Below are positions 1 through 8,100 of a stretch of 19,420 nt of DNA, piece by piece. Source of the stretch: CAZTPJ01 sp964614515. GTDB taxonomy: Bacteria > Planctomycetota > Phycisphaerae > Phycisphaerales > UBA1924. The translations under genes were made by a program, and so were the position numbers. Under the pieces are notes generated by a model. It did no database searches and was not told the origin of the DNA. It was given only the letters and a program-made list of their open reading frames with translations. The stretch spans positions 1 through 19,420 of the forward strand of contig CAZTPJ010000068.1 in NCBI GenBank assembly GCA_964614515.1, given 5' to 3'. How positions within the stretch are numbered: position 1 is the first letter of the stretch; each line of letters begins with the position of its first letter.

Positions 1-103
1 TGGCACGCAGTGCGAGTCCCATGCATCGAAGTCCGGAGCGGACTTCGATGGCACGCAGTGCGAGTCCCATGCATCGAAGTCCGGAGCGGACTTCGATGGC
101 ACG
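1..103. repeat. 48-bp tandem repeat carrying a 12-bp palindrome
   Basis: Two identical 48-bp units lie at 1-48 and 49-96, and the first 7 bases of a third follow at 97-103 before the match breaks. Each unit contains a perfect inverted repeat: catcgaagtccg, loop gag, cggacttcgatg (24-50 and 72-98). There are no unique spacers, so it is not CRISPR-like. The window begins inside the array, so more copies may lie upstream. A short open frame across it gives a repeated peptide with no recognisable family and is probably not a gene. It looks like an intergenic REP-like element; its role is unknown. Confidence 0.85.
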
Positions 104-133
104 AAGCGCAGGCGACGGGCAGCGAGATGCGTC

Positions 134-169
134 AAAAAAGCAAACAGGCTCCGGGAATTCCGGAGCCTG
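134..169 (-). terminator. Rho-independent terminator of the dockerin-like protein gene
   Basis: A perfect 10-bp stem (145-154 caggctccgg with 160-169 ccggagcctg, loop gaatt) is followed on the minus strand by a T-rich tract, TTTGCTTTTTT (134-144). It lies 58 nt beyond the stop codon of the minus-strand gene ending at 227, the expected place and orientation for an intrinsic terminator. Confidence 0.85.
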
Positions 170-226
170 CGTGCATGAGGCCCATCCGTGAGGGAGCCGC
201 ACGGATGCAAAGGCCGTGGTCTCGCG

Positions 227-1189
227 TTATGGGCAGCCCGCGCTGAAGAGGTTGCCGAAGGCAAGGAAGTCGAAGATGTCGCAGATGCCATAGCCCTGCG
301 TCACGTCAACATCGCATGCGTAGGGGTGTCCAGCGCTGAACATGTTGCCGAACCCGAGGAAGTCGAAGATGTCCAGGACGCCGACGCCGGTGGACTGGTC
401 GTTGTCGGGGTAGCAGGTGATGATGAGATCATCGATCTGCATGCCGGTGACGCTGGCGCTGTAGAGGTCGATGGTGTGGATCTCCGCGGCGCCCGGATTC
501 GTGGCGGGGTTGAGCGCATTGACGGTCCAGCGCAACGGCATCGGGCCGCTGGCCGTGATCCACTCGTTGGTCAGCACGTTGCCGTTGTACCAGTCGAAGA
601 GTCGGTCGTTGGTGAGGTCGATCATCGCGCCATACTCGGTCCAGGCATCCCAGATCAGGGGCTGGGTTGGCGCGAGGGTGAAGCCGCCGACGTCGTTGGA
701 GACGGTCTGCGTGGAGTTGCGGAAGAGAACCTGAAGCGACCACTTGGTGCCCGCGCCGCCGCCGTCATAACTGTTGAGCATGATGATGTATCCGTCGTTG
801 CCGATGGCCGTGGAGGGGTTGTAGACCATGCAGCGGAAGAGGAAAACGCCGCCGGTGTAGTTGAAGGTGCGGACGAGGTCGAAGCCCGATTCGTACAGCA
901 GCGAGTTGGGCGCGCTGTTGGCCGGGGGGCTGTCGACCACGGTCCCCAGCAGCGGCGCGCCGGGCCAGTACTCCCAGCCGCCCTGACCGGCAAGAAGTGA
1001 GCCGGCGGTGTAGGAGTCGAAGTTGTCGCTCCAGGCCTGCGGGCCGTCCTGTCCGCCGAAGATGCTCGGCGGCGGGGCCTTGAACTGCGCCCGTTGACGC
1101 ACTTCGGCCTCGGTGACCGGTCCTGCAAAGGCCGCCGACGCCGCCGCGCCAGCCATGCAGGCCACAAGAATGTTTCGCGATGCTGTCAT
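227..1189 (-). CDS. Secreted LamG-like protein with C-terminal dockerin-like repeats
   Basis: This 320-residue protein is probably exported. The ATG at 1189 is chosen over an upstream GTG because GGAGG sits 7 nt before it and a signal peptide follows directly: polar start, alanine-rich hydrophobic core, and a likely cleavage after AFA near residue 22. The mature part begins with a DNFDSYTAGSL segment followed by a beta-rich region (about 45-255) resembling a concanavalin-A/LamG-like sandwich. The last 62 residues (about 259-320) hold two repeats of the form DIFDFLxFGNxFSAG, each beginning near a Cys and Asp-rich loop; this is the dockerin-like tail common in Phycisphaerae exported proteins. 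The calcium loops are degenerate compared with classical type I dockerins. No catalytic motif is visible, so substrate and partner are unknown. A terminator follows the stop codon. A cell-surface or extracellular role is inferred. Confidence 0.85.
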   Translation of the reverse strand: MTASRNILVACMAGAAASAAFAGPVTEAEVRQRAQFKAPPPSIFGGQDGPQAWSDNFDSYTAGSLLAGQGGWEYWPGAPLLGTVVDSPPANSAPNSLLYESGFDLVRTFNYTGGVFLFRCMVYNPSTAIGNDGYIIMLNSYDGGGAGTKWSLQVLFRNSTQTVSNDVGGFTLAPTQPLIWDAWTEYGAMIDLTNDRLFDWYNGNVLTNEWITASGPMPLRWTVNALNPATNPGAAEIHTIDLYSASVTGMQIDDLIITCYPDNDQSTGVGVLDIFDFLGFGNMFSAGHPYACDVDVTQGYGICDIFDFLAFGNLFSAGCP

Positions 1190-1592
1190 GTTTTGATCCT
1201 CCGGTGAATCAAGGGAACGAATACTGCCGACGAACAAACGTTGCTCGCCCGCGTTGGGAACGTCACATGCGGCAAGGTGTACGGCCGCACAGCCCGCACA
1301 CGCCTCGTGCCGCGCAGGGAAACGACTCCCGTTGCCGCACGATCAAGCCAATTCAGGTTGTCTCACCTTTCGCGTTTGAACTCCGATCCAAGTGCGTGGG
1401 TCGACATCGACGCCACGCGTGCAACCAAGGTCAGCCGGAGCCATCGCTCCGGCGTTCGTCACCATGTGGAAGTGAAGCCCTTACGGGAAAGCCGGCGGTC
1501 GCCAACCGATCCGGCCATCACCCCACATCACCAGCATACCACAAGTCACCCTCGGATTACAAGTCCTCTTTCCGGATTTTGGGGCGTGGAAA
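1190..1592. other. Divergent intergenic region
   Basis: This 403-nt gap separates the minus-strand dockerin-like gene from the plus-strand GH31-GH172 gene. Short frames cross it but none has family features, a good ribosome-binding site or a neighbour relation. The only structured signal seen is the minus-strand promoter-like element at 1533-1562. If that is the promoter, the dockerin-like gene has a leader of about 340 nt. No clear promoter for the plus-strand gene was recognised. Confidence 0.6.
1533..1562 (-). promoter_or_regulatory. Promoter-like element (shared motif, copy 1)
   Basis: On the minus strand a TTGTAA box (1557-1562) is separated by 18 nt from TATGCT (1533-1538). The surrounding GTGGTATGCTGG matches the element at 11506-11535 upstream of the other minus-strand secreted-protein gene, including a GAGGGT in the spacer. 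Each box matches the sigma-70 consensus at 4 of 6 positions. The repetition before two functionally similar genes is the main support. Confidence 0.45.
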
Positions 1593-4500
1593 GTGAACGG
1601 CCGATATGCTCCGCTCCCCCGACCCGGGACATGGGCGGACGATCCAGGGTTTTTTGCAACTTTGGGAAGGGCGCAAGAATTGGCGTGGAGATCCGATAAC
1701 TCACCAGAACGTGTCCGGACCACGGCCTCGAATGCGCCTGGGCCGGTCGTGCATCGTTTCCGCGACCCGGCGCACCGCGCCGAACCGTTGCCGCCGTCGT
1801 TCGCGGTGCTTCCGGAGGTCGCGACGCTGGTCGGTGCGAGGGGGGGCGAGCCCGCTGCCGGCCTCGCGGCCGAGCGCCCGACGTTCCTCGACCGGGACGG
1901 GTTGCACTTTGTTCGCATCGATGTGACGGCCGGGACAAATCGCTATGGCACGGGCGAGATCGCCGGGCCGCTTCTTCGCGATGGTCGTGAGAGCGTGGCG
2001 TGGAATGCGGACACGTTTTTGTATACGGATGAGTCGCGAGGACTGTATCAGTCGCACCCGTGGGTGATCGCGGTGCGTGCGGATGGTTCGGCGTTCGGCG
2101 TGCTCGTCGATACGACGCATCGATGCTGGATGGACCTTCGCGCCGAAGTTGGGGGCATCGAATTTCGCTGCGAGGGGCATTCGCCGGCCGTGTACATCAT
2201 TGAAGGCGGGGGGGGGACGCCGGGGCAGGACAAGGCTGGGCACGCGGAGACATCGATCGGGCGAGTGATGCGCGGCCTCGCGGCCCTGACCGGACACATG
2301 CCCATGCCGCCCAAGTGGGCGCTGGGCTATCAGCAGTGCCGATGGTCGTATGAGCCGGAGGCTCGCGTGCGCCACGTCGCGGCCGAGTTTCGCAGGCGGC
2401 GCCTGCCATGCGATTGCATCTGGCTCGATATCGACTACATGGATGGCTTCCGCTGTTTCACGTTTGATCCGCAGCGATTCCCGAACCCGAAGCAACTCAA
2501 CGATGATCTGCACGCCGACGGTTTCAAGACCGTGTGGATGATCGACCCGGGCATCAAGGTCGATCCGGACTACTTCGTCTATGCATCCGGGCATGCCGGC
2601 GGGCACTTTGTCCAGACGGCGGGCGGACAGGAGTACCACGGCCAGGTCTGGCCCGGAACCTGCGCGTTTCCCGACTTCACGCGGGCCGAAACGCGCAAGT
2701 GGTGGGGCGATTTGTACGAGGACTTTCTGGCGCACGGCATCGACGGCGTGTGGAACGACATGAACGAGCCGGCCGTGTTCGACAACCCGCTCAAGCAGGT
2801 GCCGGAGGACTTGCATCATCGGGCCGATGCGGACCTCGGCGGACCAGCGCCGCACGCGAAGTATCACAACGTCTATGGCATGTTGATGGTTCGGGCATCG
2901 CGCGAGGGGATGGAGCGTGCCCGGCCGGACAAGCGCCCGTTCATTCTCACGCGATCGAATCATCTCGGCGGTCATCGCTACGCGGCGACGTGGACGGGCG
3001 ACAACGAGAGTACATGGCCGCACCTCGCGTGGTCGATCACAATGATCTTGAACCTCGGTCTGTCGGGTCAGCCGTTCAGCGGGCCGGACATCGGCGGGTT
3101 TTTCGGGCACTGTTCGCCGGAGTTGTTCGCGCGGTGGATGGGTGTGGGGACGCTGCTGCCGTTCGCGCGGGCGCATTCGATCAAGGACTCGCCGGATCAC
3201 GAGCCGTGGTCGTTCGGGCCGGAGGCGGAGCGGGTCAGTCGTCTGGCGCTGGAGCGGCGGTATCGGCTGATGCCGTATTTTTATACGTTGTTTCGCGAGG
3301 CGTCAGTGACGGGGCTGCCGATTGCGAGGCCGTTGTTCTTCGCGGATCCATCGGATCCGATGTTGCGTGCGGCGGAGGACTCGTTTCTGCTTGGGGATGG
3401 TCTGTTGATTCGGGCGGATGTATCGCCGCCGGGCGAGGGGGGGGGCGAGGGATGTCGATCGTCGATCCCGCGCGGGATCTGGCGTTCGTTTGTGGCGGCT
3501 GATCCGCATGGCGAGCGAGCGCACGAGGACTTGCCGGACCTGCGGCTGGCGGGGGGGGCGATCGTGCCGCTGGGGCCGGTGATGCAATTTGTGGATGAAC
3601 GTCCGCTTGATCCGCTGACGCTGGTGGTGGCGCTGGATGACGCGGGTCGAGCCAGCGGGATGCTGTATGAGGATGCGGGCGATGGATACGGGTATCGCGA
3701 TGGCGAGTATCTGCTGACGCGCTATCGTGCGCAGCGCGTGGGGCAGGACGTGATCGTTGAAGTGGAATCGAGCGAGGGTTCGATGCCCCGGCCGGAGCGG
3801 CAAATCGAGGTGATCGTGCTGCTCGCGGGTGATCGACGATGTTCAGGCATGGGTCGCGATGGCGAGCCGGTGCGCGTGACGTTGCCGCCGCGAAGTGGGG
3901 ACCGACGGCGGGAGAGTCGTCCCAAGCGTGATGACGATGGCGGGAGACAGACCATGTTGATGCCGGGCGATGTGTCAAGGATTGCGGCGGGCGTGACGCG
4001 ATCGATCAGCGCGGAGAATCCCACGGGCGCAAAGGCGGGGGGGGCACAGGCCGAGCCGGCGAGCGATGCACATACTTCAGCCGCGGCGAGGGAACTCGGC
4101 CGTGGCTGGAAGGTCCGCCCGTGTCTGAAAGATCTCATGCCCGGCCAGAGCCATGTGCTCGCGGACATCGAGGGGCCGGGGGTGATCCAGCACATCTGGT
4201 GTACGGTGCTGCACGGCGTGCAGCGGTGGCTTGCGCTGCGCGTGTTTTATGACGGCATGGAAGAGCCGTCGATCGACGTGCCGCTCGGCGATTTTTTCGT
4301 CAATGGGATTGATGGATCGGCGCTGGTGAACTCGGCGATGATCGCGGTGAACCCCAAGGGGGGGATGAACTCGTACTGGCCGATGCCGTTTCGCCGACGC
4401 ATTCGCATCGAGATCGTCAACGATGGCCCGGAGAAAATCAACGAGTTCTTTTATCAGATCAGTTACGCGCTGCAGCCCGTGGCCGACGATGCGGGGTATC

Positions 4501-5057
4501 TGCACGCGTGCTGGCGGCGCGGGCTGACGGCGCGTGACAACCCCGAGCATGTGATTCTCGATGGCGCGGCCGATGGGGCGCAGGGGCGCGGGCATTTTGT
4601 CGGGACGTATCTCGTCTGGAACCAACTCAGCAACGGGTGGTGGGGCGAGGGCGAGATCAAGATGTTCATCGACGGCGATCCGCCCGATGCGCCCACAATC
4701 TGCGGCACGGGGACCGAGGACTATTTCGGCGGCGCGTGGGGCTTTGTGATGGACCACGCGCACGAGATGCGGCCGACGACGTTTTCGACGCTGTATCTCG
4801 GTTATCCGCAGGCCGTGTACGGCGCGACGGCCACGCGCGGGCCAATCGTGCCCGCGCACGGTCTCTATCGCTGGCATGTGCCGGACCCGATTCGGTTTGA
4901 GCGTGAGATTCGCGTGACGATGCAGGCGCTGGGGTGGTGGCCGGGGGGGATCTATCAACCGCTGACGGATGACATCGCATCGACCGCGCTGTGGTATCTG
5001 GACCGGCCGTCGGGTGTGCGAAGGCTGGCGGATGTGCGTGAGCGGTATCCGAGGTAG
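1593..5057 (+). CDS. GH31 glycoside hydrolase fused to a GH172 (DUF2961) domain
   Basis: As read, this is one 1154-residue polypeptide with two enzyme modules. The first is GH31 (alpha-glucosidase/alpha-xylosidase clan): N-terminal beta-sandwich about 50-230, barrel about 230-560, and C-terminal beta domains to about 770. The nucleophile motif WNDMNEP gives Asp389, and WTGDN gives the likely acid/base Asp470; FARAHS is also present. After a charged linker, residues about 788-1154 form a complete-length DUF2961 domain, now GH172 (alpha-fructo- or arabinofuranosidases). It starts near SISAENPTG (about 804) and contains GTGTEDYF, whose Glu1042 is the probable catalytic glutamate by family knowledge. 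The GTG start at 1593 is uncertain because its ribosome-binding site is weak; TTG at 1680, behind GGGAAGG, is an alternative. No signal peptide is seen. An ATG at 3954 has its own ribosome-binding site, so the GH172 part may also be made separately. Poly-G runs of 7-9 bases occur throughout. The exact sugar substrate cannot be read from sequence. Confidence 0.85.
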   Translation: MNGRYAPLPRPGTWADDPGFFATLGRAQELAWRSDNSPERVRTTASNAPGPVVHRFRDPAHRAEPLPPSFAVLPEVATLVGARGGEPAAGLAAERPTFLDRDGLHFVRIDVTAGTNRYGTGEIAGPLLRDGRESVAWNADTFLYTDESRGLYQSHPWVIAVRADGSAFGVLVDTTHRCWMDLRAEVGGIEFRCEGHSPAVYIIEGGGGTPGQDKAGHAETSIGRVMRGLAALTGHMPMPPKWALGYQQCRWSYEPEARVRHVAAEFRRRRLPCDCIWLDIDYMDGFRCFTFDPQRFPNPKQLNDDLHADGFKTVWMIDPGIKVDPDYFVYASGHAGGHFVQTAGGQEYHGQVWPGTCAFPDFTRAETRKWWGDLYEDFLAHGIDGVWNDMNEPAVFDNPLKQVPEDLHHRADADLGGPAPHAKYHNVYGMLMVRASREGMERARPDKRPFILTRSNHLGGHRYAATWTGDNESTWPHLAWSITMILNLGLSGQPFSGPDIGGFFGHCSPELFARWMGVGTLLPFARAHSIKDSPDHEPWSFGPEAERVSRLALERRYRLMPYFYTLFREASVTGLPIARPLFFADPSDPMLRAAEDSFLLGDGLLIRADVSPPGEGGGEGCRSSIPRGIWRSFVAADPHGERAHEDLPDLRLAGGAIVPLGPVMQFVDERPLDPLTLVVALDDAGRASGMLYEDAGDGYGYRDGEYLLTRYRAQRVGQDVIVEVESSEGSMPRPERQIEVIVLLAGDRRCSGMGRDGEPVRVTLPPRSGDRRRESRPKRDDDGGRQTMLMPGDVSRIAAGVTRSISAENPTGAKAGGAQAEPASDAHTSAAARELGRGWKVRPCLKDLMPGQSHVLADIEGPGVIQHIWCTVLHGVQRWLALRVFYDGMEEPSIDVPLGDFFVNGIDGSALVNSAMIAVNPKGGMNSYWPMPFRRRIRIEIVNDGPEKINEFFYQISYALQPVADDAGYLHACWRRGLTARDNPEHVILDGAADGAQGRGHFVGTYLVWNQLSNGWWGEGEIKMFIDGDPPDAPTICGTGTEDYFGGAWGFVMDHAHEMRPTTFSTLYLGYPQAVYGATATRGPIVPAHGLYRWHVPDPIRFEREIRVTMQALGWWPGGIYQPLTDDIASTALWYLDRPSGVRRLADVRERYPR
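3942..3956 (+). promoter_or_regulatory. Internal ribosome-binding site and ATG before the GH172 domain
   Basis: GGGAG (3942-3946) lies 7 nt before an in-frame ATG (3954-3956, residue 788 of the fused reading frame). This is exactly where a stand-alone DUF2961 protein of 367 residues would begin. In the next reading frame a TGA overlaps this start (ATGTTGA), an arrangement typical of two coupled genes. The site therefore supports either internal initiation or an ancestral two-gene layout. Confidence 0.5.
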
Positions 5058-5058
5058 C

Positions 5059-5089
5059 GGGTAGCCCGCCACGGAGTGGCGGGGTACCC
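5059..5089. repeat. Palindromic hairpin just after the GH31-GH172 stop
   Basis: The arms gggta-g-cccgccac and gtggcggg-g-taccc form a 13-bp stem with one mismatch and a gga loop, beginning 2 nt after the stop codon. No T-tract follows, so it is not a classical terminator. Its CGGAG centre resembles that of the 48-bp repeat at the window start, suggesting a REP-like intergenic palindrome. Confidence 0.6.
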
Positions 5090-5100
5090 ACGCGGACCAT

Positions 5101-5135
5101 AGAACAAAACGCCCCCGTCGAAGACGGAGGCGTTT
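5101..5135 (-). terminator. Terminator of the PPC-repeat protein gene
   Basis: The 13-bp stem with one mismatch (aaacgcccccgtc at 5107-5119, loop gaa, gacggaggcgttt at 5123-5135) is followed on the minus strand by TTTTGTTCT. It lies 24 nt past the minus-strand stop codon at 5160. It may also slow plus-strand transcription from the convergent GH31-GH172 gene, although only three T residues close the stem on that side. Confidence 0.8.
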
Positions 5136-5159
5136 GGATTCGATGCTACGAGTTCGCTC

Positions 5160-8100
5160 TTACGCGATCGTCGAGAGCAGGTTCGTCAGGCCCAGCGGGG
5201 CGCCGATCGTGCCCCAGCCACCGCCGAGGAACAGGTCATAGTGCGTCATGGTCGCGACGAAGGGTCGTGCGGCCGACAGTTGGATCGAGAAGAACTTCAG
5301 CGTGTCCGTGCCGATGACGGATTGGAGCGAATGAATGTCGAGCGAGGCGAAGTCCTTGCCGCCGACGTTCACCACCGTCGTGGACTGATCGCCGGTGTTG
5401 AAGAGCAGCGTGATGGTCACGGCCAGGCCCACATCATCGGGGTTGTAGAGGCTGATCGTCTCGAAATACCTCACGCCCGCAGCGCCTGGGTTGACGAAAC
5501 CGTCGCCGAAGAACCACGAGAGCGCGGCTTCGTTCGCGGCGGCCGCGCCGTTCGCATCGCCGAACTGCGCCTCGGTGGAAGCGATCGTCAGCGGAGAGGT
5601 GGACTCGAAGCGGAGGCCCACGGGCTGGTTCTGCACCATGCCCAGTTGCGTGGCTGAGAGCGTCAACGATGTTCGCGCCGGGATGTCAAAGATGCGAACG
5701 AGGTCCGGCAGATTCGCGTTGAGGTATGAGCCGGTGATCGTCACAGAGGACACGGCCGCACCCGGGTTGAAGATCATGACTTCGGGGACCACGGCCGCGC
5801 TGTTGGTCAGCGACGTGATGACGGATTCGGTTGAACCGCCTGTGTGATCGCCGAGTTGGAGATAGCCGACCTGGGTTCCGACGCCAAAGTGGCTGAGCGA
5901 CGCGACGATGCCGATGTGCGGATCGTTGGTGGTGACAGGGCGCGAGGTGAGGACGACGCCGAAGGAGCCGGTGGGCAGCTGCGCGGTGTCGTTGATGTTC
6001 CAGCCGCCACGGCGGTTGGCCCCGACGATCTGCGTGAGGTTGATCACGCCAATGCTGGTGTAGGCCGTGAGCGTGACTTCGACGTCATTGTTGTTGGGGT
6101 TGAAGAAGGTGAGGAAGTCGTTGACGGCGCCTGGCGAACGCTGCACGCGGGCGAAGGTCCAGGTGTCGGAGGTATGGCTGGTGAGCGATTCGCCCAGCGC
6201 GAGGCCGAAGTCGTAGCGTGCGAGGGTCGCGCCGAGGAAGCCCGACGATTCGATGACGATGGCGTAGGGCTGGTTGGTCTCGACGCCGGGCAGCACGCCG
6301 AGTGCGGCGTTGCTGATGGTCAGTCCGCCGCGCGTGCCGGGATTGAGCGTTGCCCCGCCGGTGGGCGTGAGAACGGTCGGTGCGAGGTCCGGGTCTTCGT
6401 AGTAGAGCGTGACGGAGTAGTTGACGGACTCGGTCGTGCTCGGGTTGGCGATGGAAAGGAACTCGCGGATGGAGTTGCTGGAGAAGCCTTCGGGGAAGTA
6501 GAGGTAGAAGGTCTCGGGCGCGACGGAGACGCGAACGGTGTAACTGCCGACGCCGGAACCGACGGCGTGGACCTCAATGTAGTAAATCTCGTTCGACGCG
6601 GCAATGTTGAACGTGGCCGCGGCGTTGGCGCCGGGGAGGCCTTCGGTGTTGGTGGTGAAGGGTGGTTCGGCCGGCTGATCAAAGAGCCTGATGGCGACGT
6701 CCATGAGCGTGCCCGCAGGCGTGACGACCTGCACAAAGGCTCGGCCGGGCGCCAGCGAACTGAACTGGAAGAGGTCGGTGTCGCCGGCGATTTCGATAAC
6801 GCCGGTGGCGCTGCCCATGCCCGTTCGCGTGGAGAGGAGGATGGGCGTCGCGTTGGCGAAGTCGCCGCGATTGGCGTGATCGTCTTCGTTGGGGAAGGGA
6901 TTGACATCCGGCGGAATGCCGTCGATGGTCACGGTGTATGAGCCGGTCTGGAAGAAGCCGAAGAGGTCGGCGGCGACGAGGAAGTGGACGCGCTGGCCGG
7001 CCATGGTGGCGCTAACCGTGAAGGTGACGTTGCCGTCGCGCATGCCGTCTTCGTCATTGGCATCGCCGTCGATGATGATGAGCGTTGCCGGTTCGGTTGG
7101 GCTGAGGTAGATCGAAAGTGCGGGGTTGAAGTCGCTCGAAGGCGTGGTGATCGTGATGATGTGATCGCCTTCCTTGTGCGTGTCGAAGTAGAAGATGTCG
7201 GTGTCGCCGTTGATGCCGATGATGCCCGTGGCCAGGCCGTCGCCGGTGGCGACAGAGAGGGGAACGGGCGTGGCGAGGGAGAATTCGGTGATGTTGGCGT
7301 GATCGTCGATGGTCGGCGCGTTCCAGTCGAGGACGTAAGCGCCGGTCTGCGTGGTGTTGACGCCGCCGGCGATGCCATCGATGACGACGAAGTACGCCGC
7401 GCCGCGCACGACTCGATAGGTGAAAGTGGCCGAGGAAAACTGCGTATCACCGCCCTGGCGCGAGAACATCCCGGCGGTGTCGGCGACGGGCTGCTGGTTG
7501 GCATCGAAGACGCGGATGCGCGGGCGGAGTGTGCTGCCTGCCGGAGCGGAGACGGTGATCGACGCGAACCCGCCCGCGGGGGCCGTGAAGCGGAACAGAT
7601 CGGTGTCGGTGGCGATCTCGATCATTCCGCTGGCAGCGCCGTCGCCGGTGACGGGGTTGAGCACCACGTTGCTGGCGAACTCCCACTGACCGATGTCCGG
7701 GTGGTCGTCCGTGGGCGTGATCTCGACGGTGAGGCGATAGTCGCCCGCGTGCGTGTTGGGGTTCGAGCCTGAGACGACGATGTAGTACGTGTTGAACACA
7801 TGATTGACGCCGGTGTTCAGCGGTGCGCGATCCGGCGCGGTGATCGAGAACGGCGTCGTCGCGATCGTGCCGCCCGCCGCGTCGTTGTCCGCGATGCGCA
7901 GGAGCACCGGATTGATCGGCGTGACGGCCGGGTTGGTACTCGTGTTGTCAAGCCCGACTTCGTAGACCTGGACGCGTGGGCTGAAGCCAAGGGAGAGTCC
8001 AGTGACGGTGACGTTCGCAAGATCGAAGTCAAGCGCGTCAAAGCGGAAAATGTCAACGTCTCCCGAATTCTCGATCGAGCCCAGGACCGTGCCCGTGCCG

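Noticed and set aside
1..103. CRISPR-like array
   Set aside because: The units are directly joined identical 48-mers with no variable spacers, and no cas genes are present.
10..246. 78-codon open frame across the 48-bp repeats
   Set aside because: Its repeated peptide is only the translation of the palindromic units, there is no ribosome-binding site, and it runs through a terminator into antisense of the next gene.
188..1000. Long plus-strand open frame (270 codons) opposite the dockerin-like gene
   Set aside because: It is antisense to a gene with a signal peptide, ribosome-binding site and family repeats; its composition (Val, Asp, Glu, Gly rich) is typical of the shadow of a GC-rich gene.
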